A stretch of 64,000 nucleotides of DNA, taken from assembly GCA_028293625.1 (NCBI GenBank), contig JAQGOL010000025.1:372001-436000 (forward strand). The letters run 5' to 3'. Positions 29,978-38,840 of this stretch are shown piece by piece. This stretch comes from Chthoniobacteraceae bacterium. Its GTDB lineage: Bacteria > Verrucomicrobiota > Verrucomicrobiia > Chthoniobacterales > Chthoniobacteraceae. A model generated the notes under the pieces. That model worked only from the letters and a program-made list of their open reading frames with translations. It was not told the origin of the DNA and made no database searches. Each line of letters opens with the position of its first letter. Within the stretch, counting starts at the first letter, position 1. The translations under genes and the position numbers were made by a program.

Positions 29978-30270
29978 GCGTCAAGAATTTTTTACAATAA
30001 AAGCCGGTTTTGGCAGCAAAATATCACCGGATTGTATCTGCACACGCAGCAGCATTGGGCACGCCAGGGCGCTCAGCAACCCGTTCTTTAAGCGCGTGCC
30101 TAAAGAAAATGCAGGCCCTGGGAAGCCCCTCAAGTCCCGACGAACAGATCCGCCCCCAAGTCAGGATCGCATCGACTGTAGTGGCCGATCAGCGCTCGGG
30201 ATCGCTTTTTAGCAGCCAAATATCGCCACTATGCAGCAACGCGAAAATTGCTGAAAGACCGGGATGTCCG
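29978..30270. other. Intergenic region between PBP2 and the poly-HAMP kinase
   Basis: A 293-bp gap between two minus-strand genes; it must hold the promoter of the kinase operon and the end of the PBP2 transcript. A 6-bp hairpin CAGCAA/TTGCTG (30234-30239 and 30248-30253, 8-nt loop) lies 18 bp after the PBP2 stop without a T-tract. No gene is supported here. Confidence 0.45.
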
Positions 30271-32184
30271 CTAATTCGGCTGAACGGGCTCGGCACGGCG
30301 CACCGGCACGTCTTCTTCGTCCACCACCGCTTTGCGGCGCTTCCTGGTTTTGCCTTTGGACTCTTTCGGTTCCTCTTTAAAAAGCTCGCGCAGGACCCGG
30401 CCAATCAACGGGGCGGAAACCGTGCCGCCATGCACATCGCTTCCCGCTGAATCGCTCTCGTAAAGCGCGGCGAAAGCGTATTTCGGTTTATCGGCGGGCG
30501 CGAATCCGGCAAACCAGGCCGCGGTGCGTTCATGCGATTTCGGCCCCCACTGGGCGGTGCCGGTTTTGCCGGCCACATGAACGCCGCTCACCTGCGCCTT
30601 GTGCGCGGTCCCGGCGCCGCTTTCCACCACCTGCACCATCGCCTTGTGAAGTTCAGCGAGCACTTCCTTGTCGAGTTCGATCTGGCCGCGCACACGCACG
30701 TCGTAAGCGGTCACGATCTGGCCGTCGATGCTTTGGACCTGCTGAACGAGGCGGGTTTGGTAAAAGGTGCCGCCATTGCCAACCACGCCCATCGCCTGCG
30801 CCATCTGCAACGGGGAAACCAGCGTGTCACCCTGGCCAATGGAAAGATTGGCCACGTCGCCATTAAGCAGGCGGCGCTTGTAGTTTTTCAACATGTATTC
30901 GTCGGTCGGAATCCGGCCTTCGGTTTCCGCGTTGAGCGGAATGCCCGTCTTCATGCCAAGCCCGACTTTTTGCGCGTAATCGATGATCGGGCGGCTGCCG
31001 ATTTTCATGCCGACCTGATAGAACCAGGTGTTGCACGATTGGGTTAAGGCATCGGCAAAATTGAGGCTGCCGGAACCGTCCCTCTTCCAGTTGCGAAACG
31101 ACAGGTTCCCGATTTCAAGCGAGGCGGGGCAATTATATTCGTCGTCGATTTTGACTTTGCCGCTCTGCAGGGCAGCCATTCCCACGAAGACTTTGAAGGT
31201 TGAGCCGGGTGGATACGAAGCGCGGAAAGCGCGAGGGTAAAGCGGGATATCCTTGTCATCGTTTAGCGCCTTGTAGGCTTCATCGCTGATCTTGGGAATA
31301 AACGCGTTTGGATTGATCGTGGGCCACGACGCGAGTCCAAGGATGTCGCCCGTATTGGGATCCAGAATCACGATGGCACCGCGCCGGCAACTTTTGGCAA
31401 GCGACTCCTCGCAGAGCCTTTGCACCCGTGCATCAAGCGTTGTCACCACATTGTAGCCGGGCTGCGGCGGAATGGAAATCTGCTCCGACGCCTTTTTCCC
31501 CGTGGCATCAAATGAAATGTTATACTGGCCGAGCTTGCCCTGAAGCTGATCATTAAAAGTCTGCTCAAGTCCCTCGCGGCCCTCCGCATCGGGCCAGAGA
31601 AGCTCATTGTTTTCAAGGGGGCCATCCTGGCGCCGGCCTGTGCGTCCCGCGTAACCAATCACGTGTCCGGCCATGGAGCCATTTGGATAAAAACGCTGAT
31701 ACACAGGCTGAAGTATCAGGTTCTCGCTCTTTGCCCGTTTGATCAGCTCCAATTCGGCCGGCCGCAAATCCTGGGCGATGACATACGGGATAATGCCGCG
31801 GTTTTTGTAATGCTTTAGCGCGCCCTCAATTGAGTTTGCCCCATTGGCCGAGAGAGGAATCTGGCGGCCGAGAATCACCTGCGCACGCACGATCTGGTCC
31901 TTGGCAAAATTGATCACATCGTGATCGGAAAAATTAAGCGGGGTCGGAAATGCAATCGCGAGATTGTAACTAACCCGGCTCTGCGCCAGCGGACTCCCGT
32001 TGCGATCCACAATCTGCCCACGCGGCGCCGGGATTCCCAAAAGATAAGTGCGCGCCTGTTTCTGCGTTTCCCAGGTGGGAGCCGGGGCGGCGGGGGCGGC
32101 AGGAGCGGCAGGGACCGGGTTTTGTCCAAAAAGCGGAACAGCAGACGCCAGGATCAGGGATGAGAGGACGGCACGGCAAATCAT
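30271..32184 (-). CDS. mrdA: Penicillin-binding protein 2 (peptidoglycan DD-transpeptidase)
   Basis: A 637-aa protein. The ATG at 32184 gives a hydrophobic N-terminus (CRAVLSSLILASAVPLFG) and an Ala/Pro-rich linker. The PBP dimerisation domain begins RTYLLGIPAPRGQIVDRNGSPLAQ. The transpeptidase domain has S328-T-F-K331 (active-site SxxK in YPPGSTFKVF), S383-C-N385 (SxN) and K540-T-G (AGKTGTAQ). Order and length fit class B PBP2, which cross-links peptidoglycan during cell elongation. The tail is lysine/arginine-rich. mreBCD and rodA are not adjacent. The N-terminal helix looks more like a cleavable signal (FGQ) than the usual uncleaved anchor, which is unusual. It is divergent from the beta-strand-repeat gene, with a 243-bp shared promoter region. 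Confidence 0.9.
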   Translation of the reverse strand: MICRAVLSSLILASAVPLFGQNPVPAAPAAPAAPAPTWETQKQARTYLLGIPAPRGQIVDRNGSPLAQSRVSYNLAIAFPTPLNFSDHDVINFAKDQIVRAQVILGRQIPLSANGANSIEGALKHYKNRGIIPYVIAQDLRPAELELIKRAKSENLILQPVYQRFYPNGSMAGHVIGYAGRTGRRQDGPLENNELLWPDAEGREGLEQTFNDQLQGKLGQYNISFDATGKKASEQISIPPQPGYNVVTTLDARVQRLCEESLAKSCRRGAIVILDPNTGDILGLASWPTINPNAFIPKISDEAYKALNDDKDIPLYPRAFRASYPPGSTFKVFVGMAALQSGKVKIDDEYNCPASLEIGNLSFRNWKRDGSGSLNFADALTQSCNTWFYQVGMKIGSRPIIDYAQKVGLGMKTGIPLNAETEGRIPTDEYMLKNYKRRLLNGDVANLSIGQGDTLVSPLQMAQAMGVVGNGGTFYQTRLVQQVQSIDGQIVTAYDVRVRGQIELDKEVLAELHKAMVQVVESGAGTAHKAQVSGVHVAGKTGTAQWGPKSHERTAAWFAGFAPADKPKYAFAALYESDSAGSDVHGGTVSAPLIGRVLRELFKEEPKESKGKTRKRRKAVVDEEDVPVRRAEPVQPN

Positions 32185-32427
32185 GGGGAAGCCGCACCCT
32201 ACCGGCAGGATGAGCACGCGACAAGGGCGAGCAACGCAGACTTTTCCAGGAATTTTGGCAGCAGGCGCGGGGTGGGCCGGGAGCGCAAAGCAAACCCGTG
32301 AAATACCCGGTCAATGTGGAAAATGAATATGAATCGGTGCGGCGTATCTCGCTCTATGGGCTGGCGTTACCGCGGAAGTGCGCTTTTTTTCCTCCGCTCC
32401 GATCTTCACCCCCGCTCCCCTTTATCC

Positions 32428-35400
32428 ATGCCTACCCGCTCCCTGTTTCGCCCCGTTCTTGCCGGATCCATCGCCTCGTTGCTCCTGGCAAGCTACAGTC
32501 ACGCCGCGGATGGCACCTGGCTCGGCGCCCCAACCAATTCGAACTGGAGCAATGCCGCTTTCTGGCAAAACGGGGTCATCGCCGACGGAATCAACGCCAC
32601 TGCGTATCTGGTTTTTGATCCGATCGCCGATGCGGACCTGACCCGGGGTGCCAACGTGACTCTTGATTCGAGCCGCACCCTTGGAAACATTTACTTTGGA
32701 GACGTCGATGGACTTGGATCGTCGAGTCTGGGCCTTTTTCCCGCCAACGGCAGCACGCTTACCCTGCAAACCAGCGGGGCCACGCCGATTATTGAGGCTA
32801 ACCTGCTTTTGAACAACTCAATCAACGGCAAAAAAGCGATCTTCAACGCCAACCTTACGCTGGCTGGCACCCAAGGTTTTAACAAAACCGGGCTCGGTTA
32901 TTTTTCGCTGCGCAATCCGGTAACAATGAGCGGCGCCATCGGCGTGCTGGGTGGGACGCTCGATACAAGGACAGTTTTAAACAACGACATTACTGTCTCA
33001 GGCGGCAGCTTAAGCCTTGATTTCGCCAATTTCACCGGCACCAACGACATCATTAATAGCAGCCGCACCCTGACGCTTGGCGGCGTGAACGGAAGCGGTG
33101 CTGTGACCACGGCTTCAAAGGCGGCGGTGCTCTCGCAAAGCCTGGCTGGGCTCACATTGAATGCCGGCGCAAACAGCATCCAGGCGGCCGCCAACAGCGC
33201 GGCCAATACTTTTACCTGGAACCTCGGCACCATCACCCGCAACAACGGCAGCGCGCTCAATCTTTTCGGGGCAAACAGCTTTAATTTCCAATTCACCTCG
33301 GGCGGATCGGTGCAGGGCAACGATTCCGGCGGAATTGTCGGGGGCTGGCTCACTTTTAACTCAAACGATTGGGGCCGGGTAAACGGCGCGGCTATTACCG
33401 CGGCGGGCGTGCCTTATACCAACAACGCCTGGGGCTTCGGCCTCAACACCACCGTCAACGCAGTCAACTTCCCGAGCGTTGCCGGTGCGACGACTCAGAC
33501 GGATGCCTTCACGCATACTCTGCGTTTTCAGGATGCCAATGCGCGTTTTTTAACACTGACCGGCACCAACACGATTGAAACCGGCGGCCTCCTTTTCGGC
33601 AATGCCGGCAATGCAATGCATCAGCTCAATGGCGGCGCAATCACCTCCGGAAGTGGCGACCTGATTATTCACGGCTACAGCACGGGCGGCGGCTGGGGCG
33701 TCCTCATCAATTCCGACATTGTCGACAACGGTGCTCCCGTGCAGCTGGTCAAAGCGGGCACGGGCAATGTGGTGCTCGATGGCGACAAGACTTTCACCGG
33801 AGGAACAGTTCTCGGCCAGGGAACGCTGGTTTTGGGCAAGGCGCTGGGCGGTTCCGCAACGGGATCGGTAACGGGCAATATTGTGAACAGCGGCGTCCTC
33901 GCCTTCAACCGAAGCGGCAGCTATACGCCGGGCAACACGATCACCGGCAACGGAGTGATTGCGCAATGGTCCGACGGCACGCTCGTCCTTAATAAGAGCG
34001 TTTCGTCCGGCGGCCTCAATTTGCAGAACGGCACGACCATCCTCGACTTTACCGGGGCTGCCGCGCCGCAAAACAACATCGTGCCGGCCGGCGTGCAAAC
34101 GGGCACCGGCCTTTGGACCGACGGCAGCCGGCTGACCTTGCGCGACGCCACCCTTGGCATCGTCGGGAAGCCCGGCGTCAATCATAACCAGACGTTTGCG
34201 CTCACGGACCTGCAAGGCTCCAGCTCGCTCAACTTGCAGCCGGGCAGCGGCGGCACGGTGACAATCAACCTTGGCGCCTACAATCGTCCCAACAATTCCA
34301 ACGATGGCGCCGGCACTTTGAAAATCACGCTCCCGGCCGGCGCGACAGTGGCCGTCATGCCGAGTTTTCCAGGCGCGGCCAGTGGACTTGTCCAGGATAA
34401 CGGGCAGGCTTTTGTCACTGTCAACGGCACCGATTGGGGCGCGAAGAACGCGGCCAATACCCAGATTATCTCAGGCAGCGATCTGGCTGGCGGGACATTT
34501 TACACGCCGCTCAGCGCGCTGACAAACGGCTCCAATGCCAATTACGACGTCGATACGACGGTTAGCGTCAACACGACGCTTGCGAGTCTTCGTTTTCATA
34601 ATGTGCCCACCACGGCCACATTGAATATCAATGCCGGCCAACAGATCTTCGTGGGCGGACTGCTTATCTCCTCCAATGCGCTGGCCGCCACGCAGATCAC
34701 CGGCGAAGGCTCAATCAGTGCCGCCAATACCGGGGGACGTGATCTGCCGGTTTTCCAAAACAGCGCGCAGCCGCTGACCATCAGCGCGGTGGTGGCAGAC
34801 AATGCCGCCGGCCAGATCACCAATCTGATCAAGGAAGGGATTGGCGAGTTGATCCTGAGCGCGACGAATACGTTTACCGGTAAAACCTATGTACAGGGCG
34901 GCACCCTCCGTCTGACCGGTGGCGGCATCGGCGCCGTGACCCCAGCCGGCAACATTTTCATCCGGGAAGGCGAGATGCGCCTTGAGAACAGCGCGGTGGT
35001 CAATACCGGCGGCAATTTTATCTCCATTGGAGAGCGCCTCGGTGAAACCGGCACGCTGACCTTGAGGGATAGTTCAAGCTGGACCACCACGGGCGATTTC
35101 AACGTCTCCGATGTGAACTCCACGGGCATCCTCAATGTGCGGGACAATGCGCTGCTGAATGCCACCAACTTCTTTGTCGGCAAAGTCGGCGCTTCGGTGG
35201 GCATCGTGAATTTTTCCGGCGGCACGATCGCCATCAATGGCGGCGGCGGCGATGTGCGCATCGGTGGAATTAATTCAAGCGACACACTGGCCCAGGGGAC
35301 CATTAACCAAAGCGGTGGCACTTTTCTGGTGAACCGCAACTTCCAGCTCGGCGCAAACGGAGTCGGCACTTACAACCATAGCGAAGGGACTTTTCAATCA

Positions 35401-37617
35401 ACCGCGGGCTTTACCGTTCTTGGACGTTTTGTCAGCGGCCAGGGCACATGGAACCTGAGCGGCGGCACCATTGACACAAGCGCCCCGGCGGCGGGCGCAG
35501 CGGTGATCATCGGCGAGGAAGGTTCCGGCACATTAAATGTGAGCGGCACCGGCAACGTGATCGCGAGGGACCTCAGCGTCGGCCACAACAACGGCGTGGG
35601 TGAGATCAACCAAACCGGCGGCACGGTGAACCTCACCGATATCGGAGTGGCCGCGGGGCTTAACTACGCGCAGGCCGGTGTCGTCCTTGGCGGCGGGGCG
35701 CTCGGCAACATCAACAACTCGGGCGGCACGTACCGGCTTGGCGGCGGCACGCTGAATACCAACGCCATCACCCGCGCGGTGGGCCGCGGTGACTTTGTTT
35801 TTAACGGCGGCACGCTGCGTCCGATCACAACGAACACGGCCTTCATGCAGGGGCTTACTTCCGCCACCGTGCGCGCGGGCGGCGCCATCATCGACACAGG
35901 CGGCAACGACATCAACATCGGCCAGAGCCTCAGTCATGATGAGGCCCTCGGCGCCACACGCGACGGCGGACTCACCAAGATCGGCGCCGGCACTCTTTCA
36001 CTTCACGGCGCAAACAGTTACACGGGCGCCACGACCATCAGCGCCGGCACCCTTAAACTTGCTCCAAGTGAAGCCGCTGCGGTTTGGGATGCCAGCACCC
36101 TGACAGGGGCCGATGGCACTTCAGTCGGCACATGGACCGACAGCGTCGGATTCAAAAACGCCGCGCAGGCCACTGCCGGAAACCAGCCGCAGCTCATCAA
36201 TGGCTCGCTGAACGGTCATAATGTTCTGCATTTTGAAGGGTCCGCCTCACAGAGCCTTGTCGTGGCCAATACGGACAGTGCCATCTCAGCCAACTCGAGC
36301 TTTACGATCGCCGTCGTGGTGCGCACTCCCAATACCGGCGTGGGCGGCGCGGCGCAATGGTGGAGCAATACAGGCATTGTCGATGCCGAGATCGCCAACG
36401 GGAACAACGATTGGGGTCTTGGTTACAATGGAAACGGCAGTGTCTCCGGCGGCCTCGGCAGCTTTGGAAATGATCAGACCCTTTACTCCTCCACCGGGAT
36501 TTCCGACGGGAATGCGCATGTCCTCCTTCTGAGTGTTAATAATGGAACCATCCAGCTCGCGGTCGACGGCGTCACCGAGACGTTGGGAACCTCCAATATC
36601 GGCGCCCGCGCCCTCAACCAATTCCGCATCGGCGGCATTTCCACCGGCTCCAATTTTTTCACGGGCGATATTGCCGAGGTGCAACTCTTCCGCAGTGGAA
36701 TGAGCGGAGCCGCATTGAGCGCGGCCGGTCAGCAACTGGCCACAAAATACGGATTGACCGGCACCTATTCCAAAGTCTCGGATTTCCTGCCGGACGCTTC
36801 CAATGTCAACCTCGCCGCCGCCGGAGCGACCCTTGATCTCAACGGCTTTTCGGAAACAGTCGGCTCGTTGAGCGGCGTCGCGGGAAGCATCGTCGCGCTG
36901 AGCGGCGGCACGCTGACCGTGGGCGCCGACAATAGTTCAACCAGCTTTGGAGGAAGCATCAGCGGGGCCGGCACACTGGCAAAGAGCGGCACTGGCAATT
37001 TCACGCTCGGCGCGGGATCCACGGCGGCGCCGGCGGGCGGCACGCTCATCGACGGCGGCCGATTGCTTGTAAACGGCAGCTTGTCGGGCTCGGTGGCAGT
37101 CCACAGCGGCGGCTCGCTCGGTGGCTCCGGAACGATCACCACTAATGGCGGCTCCGCGATCGTCGCCCTCGGTGGCACGCTCGCTCCTGGTGCCTCGGCG
37201 GCCGGCAATCTTACCGTGATCTTGGGAGGCGGAGAGCTCGACCTTGGCGCGGCCCTCGCCCCGCTTGCTTCGGGCGCGTTGCTCTTTGAACTCGGCAGCC
37301 TCGCCGTAAGCGACAAAGTCACCTTGAGCGGCGGCTCACTTAACATCGGCAGCGGTCTCCTCGAGTTTGATGACTTCGCCTTCACCCAGCTCGCCGGCTT
37401 CGCTCCCGGCACCTACACGCTCTTTGACGGCAACAGCTCAATCGTCGGCACGCTCGGCGCCAGCCAATCCGGGGTGATCGGCAATTTCCTGGGAGATCTC
37501 AGTTTCGCCGATGGCGGCCGCGACCTCATCCTGACGGTCGCGGTGCCTGAGCCCGGCACCCTCGTTTCACTGCTGGGCGGCCTCGGGATTCTCGCCCTGC
37601 GGCGCCGGCGGCGGTAA
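32428..37617 (+). CDS. Giant PEP-CTERM protein with autotransporter-type beta-strand repeats and a LamG-like domain
   Basis: A 1729-aa protein. The ATG at 32428 opens a signal peptide (FRPVLAGSIASLLLASYSHAAD); in-frame codons back to 32314 look non-coding. Most of the protein is a right-handed beta-solenoid of autotransporter-associated strand repeats: LVKAGTGNVVLDGDKTFTGGT (about 455), LIKEGIGELILSATNTFTGKT (about 805) and LTKIGAGTLSLHGANSYTGAT (about 1185). A laminin-G/concanavalin-like domain is inserted near 1215-1455, starting VWDASTLTGADGTSVGTW. The end is VPEPGTLVSLLGGLGILALRRRRR, a PEP-CTERM signal instead of an autotransporter barrel. It is probably a long surface fibre or adhesin that may bind glycans. 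A strong terminator hairpin follows. Confidence 0.92.
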   Translation: MPTRSLFRPVLAGSIASLLLASYSHAADGTWLGAPTNSNWSNAAFWQNGVIADGINATAYLVFDPIADADLTRGANVTLDSSRTLGNIYFGDVDGLGSSSLGLFPANGSTLTLQTSGATPIIEANLLLNNSINGKKAIFNANLTLAGTQGFNKTGLGYFSLRNPVTMSGAIGVLGGTLDTRTVLNNDITVSGGSLSLDFANFTGTNDIINSSRTLTLGGVNGSGAVTTASKAAVLSQSLAGLTLNAGANSIQAAANSAANTFTWNLGTITRNNGSALNLFGANSFNFQFTSGGSVQGNDSGGIVGGWLTFNSNDWGRVNGAAITAAGVPYTNNAWGFGLNTTVNAVNFPSVAGATTQTDAFTHTLRFQDANARFLTLTGTNTIETGGLLFGNAGNAMHQLNGGAITSGSGDLIIHGYSTGGGWGVLINSDIVDNGAPVQLVKAGTGNVVLDGDKTFTGGTVLGQGTLVLGKALGGSATGSVTGNIVNSGVLAFNRSGSYTPGNTITGNGVIAQWSDGTLVLNKSVSSGGLNLQNGTTILDFTGAAAPQNNIVPAGVQTGTGLWTDGSRLTLRDATLGIVGKPGVNHNQTFALTDLQGSSSLNLQPGSGGTVTINLGAYNRPNNSNDGAGTLKITLPAGATVAVMPSFPGAASGLVQDNGQAFVTVNGTDWGAKNAANTQIISGSDLAGGTFYTPLSALTNGSNANYDVDTTVSVNTTLASLRFHNVPTTATLNINAGQQIFVGGLLISSNALAATQITGEGSISAANTGGRDLPVFQNSAQPLTISAVVADNAAGQITNLIKEGIGELILSATNTFTGKTYVQGGTLRLTGGGIGAVTPAGNIFIREGEMRLENSAVVNTGGNFISIGERLGETGTLTLRDSSSWTTTGDFNVSDVNSTGILNVRDNALLNATNFFVGKVGASVGIVNFSGGTIAINGGGGDVRIGGINSSDTLAQGTINQSGGTFLVNRNFQLGANGVGTYNHSEGTFQSTAGFTVLGRFVSGQGTWNLSGGTIDTSAPAAGAAVIIGEEGSGTLNVSGTGNVIARDLSVGHNNGVGEINQTGGTVNLTDIGVAAGLNYAQAGVVLGGGALGNINNSGGTYRLGGGTLNTNAITRAVGRGDFVFNGGTLRPITTNTAFMQGLTSATVRAGGAIIDTGGNDINIGQSLSHDEALGATRDGGLTKIGAGTLSLHGANSYTGATTISAGTLKLAPSEAAAVWDASTLTGADGTSVGTWTDSVGFKNAAQATAGNQPQLINGSLNGHNVLHFEGSASQSLVVANTDSAISANSSFTIAVVVRTPNTGVGGAAQWWSNTGIVDAEIANGNNDWGLGYNGNGSVSGGLGSFGNDQTLYSSTGISDGNAHVLLLSVNNGTIQLAVDGVTETLGTSNIGARALNQFRIGGISTGSNFFTGDIAEVQLFRSGMSGAALSAAGQQLATKYGLTGTYSKVSDFLPDASNVNLAAAGATLDLNGFSETVGSLSGVAGSIVALSGGTLTVGADNSSTSFGGSISGAGTLAKSGTGNFTLGAGSTAAPAGGTLIDGGRLLVNGSLSGSVAVHSGGSLGGSGTITTNGGSAIVALGGTLAPGASAAGNLTVILGGGELDLGAALAPLASGALLFELGSLAVSDKVTLSGGSLNIGSGLLEFDDFAFTQLAGFAPGTYTLFDGNSSIVGTLGASQSGVIGNFLGDLSFADGGRDLILTVAVPEPGTLVSLLGGLGILALRRRRR

Positions 37618-37631
37618 GCAGGGAAAAGCAT

Positions 37632-37667
37632 GGCACGGATGAAAAGAGCGGGATTTTCATCCGTGCC
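37632..37667 (+). terminator. Strong hairpin terminator after the beta-strand-repeat gene
   Basis: GGCACGGATGAAAA (37632-37645) and TTTTCATCCGTGCC (37654-37667) form a perfect 14-bp stem with the 8-nt loop GAGCGGGA, 15 bp after the stop codon. The A/T part of the stem supplies T residues on either strand. It separates this gene from the secreted protein starting at 37696. Confidence 0.75.
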
Positions 37668-37695
37668 GGTCTCTGTTATCTGCCGATGAATCCCC

Positions 37696-38694
37696 ATGAG
37701 CCGCACCCGTCTATTTCTCGGTCTCTTCGCATTGATCGCACTCCATCTCAAAGCGGCTGATTCGCCGGCATATGAGGTAAGCGAGGATTCGGACATGCTT
37801 CATTTGAGCACGCCGACGCTCGACGCGTCGGTGCGCAAAAAAGGATATGTGACCGGCATCGCGTCGTTGCTCGATAAGAAGAGCGGCTTTCGCGATGCGG
37901 GTTACGGGCTCGACATCGTCGACTGGATCATGGAGCCGGGCAGCGATGAAGCGTATCGCGACAAGCTCCCCGGGGATCTGCCTTACAAGTTCGGGAATCT
38001 TTTCCATGGCAACACTGCCAAGCGCAGCGTGGAAGGGCCTCAGATTTGCACCCAGGCAAAAGAACTTGCGCCCCGCGTCATTCGGGGAAGCGGCTTTGCA
38101 GCCGTGCAAACAAGCTGGCGTTATACATTGGCAGCCCCGGGCAAACAGGCCGGCTCGACCTGGACCCAAACCATCGTGTTCCCGGCCGGGCAACGTTATT
38201 TTATCTCAAGCGACAGGATGCTGAGCGTCAACGCCGGGAATGAATTGTTCTTTCGCCTCGATATGCCGGGACACATCCGGGGCGATACCTTCAGCGAGGT
38301 TTATCTGAGCTACTTCGGCACCATCCCGGCCGCCGAGTTCAACGTGAACTTCGCGCCCGATGCCAAGTTTAATTACCGGCGCGATCGCGATAAAATCCCG
38401 GCACGAATGATCCGCGCTTATCATTTACGTGATCCAAAAACCGGCGCGCCCGCGCCATGGCTGGCCGGCATGACGCTCAAAGCCACCGATGTCTATGAGG
38501 CGTGGTGTCATCAGCGCGATTACGTCTGTTTGATTGAGGAAATCGGCGGACGCCCCGTGAAGGCCGGCGACTTGTTCGGTGCCGCATTTATCGTTGGATA
38601 CTTCGATTCCATCCAGGAAATGGAACGCGTTTACGATCAATACGCGGGTCACTCCTCACTCGCCGTGACGGAAGCAGGCTGGAAGCTCGAATAA
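37696..38694 (+). CDS. Secreted protein of unknown function
   Basis: A 332-aa protein with a signal peptide (LFLGLFALIALHLKAAD). Frequent aromatic and alternating hydrophobic residues (GYGLDIVDWIMEPG, WTQTIVFPAGQRYFISSDRML, DTFSEVYLSYFGTIP) suggest a large beta-sandwich of the kind seen in mutarotase-like or polysaccharide-lyase-associated domains, but I recognise no named family and no catalytic motif. It precedes the FGE and sulfatase genes on the same strand; weak hairpins at 38717-38732 and 38767-38795 lie between. By context it may act in handling a sulfated or acidic glycan. That is inference only. Confidence 0.75.
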   Translation: MSRTRLFLGLFALIALHLKAADSPAYEVSEDSDMLHLSTPTLDASVRKKGYVTGIASLLDKKSGFRDAGYGLDIVDWIMEPGSDEAYRDKLPGDLPYKFGNLFHGNTAKRSVEGPQICTQAKELAPRVIRGSGFAAVQTSWRYTLAAPGKQAGSTWTQTIVFPAGQRYFISSDRMLSVNAGNELFFRLDMPGHIRGDTFSEVYLSYFGTIPAAEFNVNFAPDAKFNYRRDRDKIPARMIRAYHLRDPKTGAPAPWLAGMTLKATDVYEAWCHQRDYVCLIEEIGGRPVKAGDLFGAAFIVGYFDSIQEMERVYDQYAGHSSLAVTEAGWKLE

Positions 38695-38766
38695 TTCTTT
38701 TTAAGAAATCCCAGGCGCTCCAACTATGGAGCTCTAATTAAGGAGCGGCCATTTCCGCCTGCTTTT

Positions 38767-38795
38767 CCGCTCGCGGTTATAGCGGCGTTTTTTTT
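38767..38795 (+). terminator. Small hairpin with T8 tract upstream of the FGE gene
   Basis: CCGCT (38767-38771) pairs with AGCGG (38781-38785) around a 9-nt loop, followed by CG and eight T residues (38788-38795). It sits 45 bp before the FGE start codon. It may end the transcript of the secreted protein upstream, or act as a leader terminator for the FGE-sulfatase operon. The short stem keeps confidence moderate. Confidence 0.4.
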
Positions 38796-38840
38796 CGCGG
38801 CCACCCGGCCGTGATTGCGCGATCAGCGTGGCATCCCTCC

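Noticed and set aside
32314-32427. Upstream in-frame extension of the beta-strand-repeat protein
   Set aside because: The 38 extra residues precede a complete signal peptide and have no homologous character.
33550-34215. Minus-strand open frame of 221 codons within the beta-strand-repeat gene
   Set aside because: Antisense to a well-supported coding region with clear repeats; no domain is recognisable.
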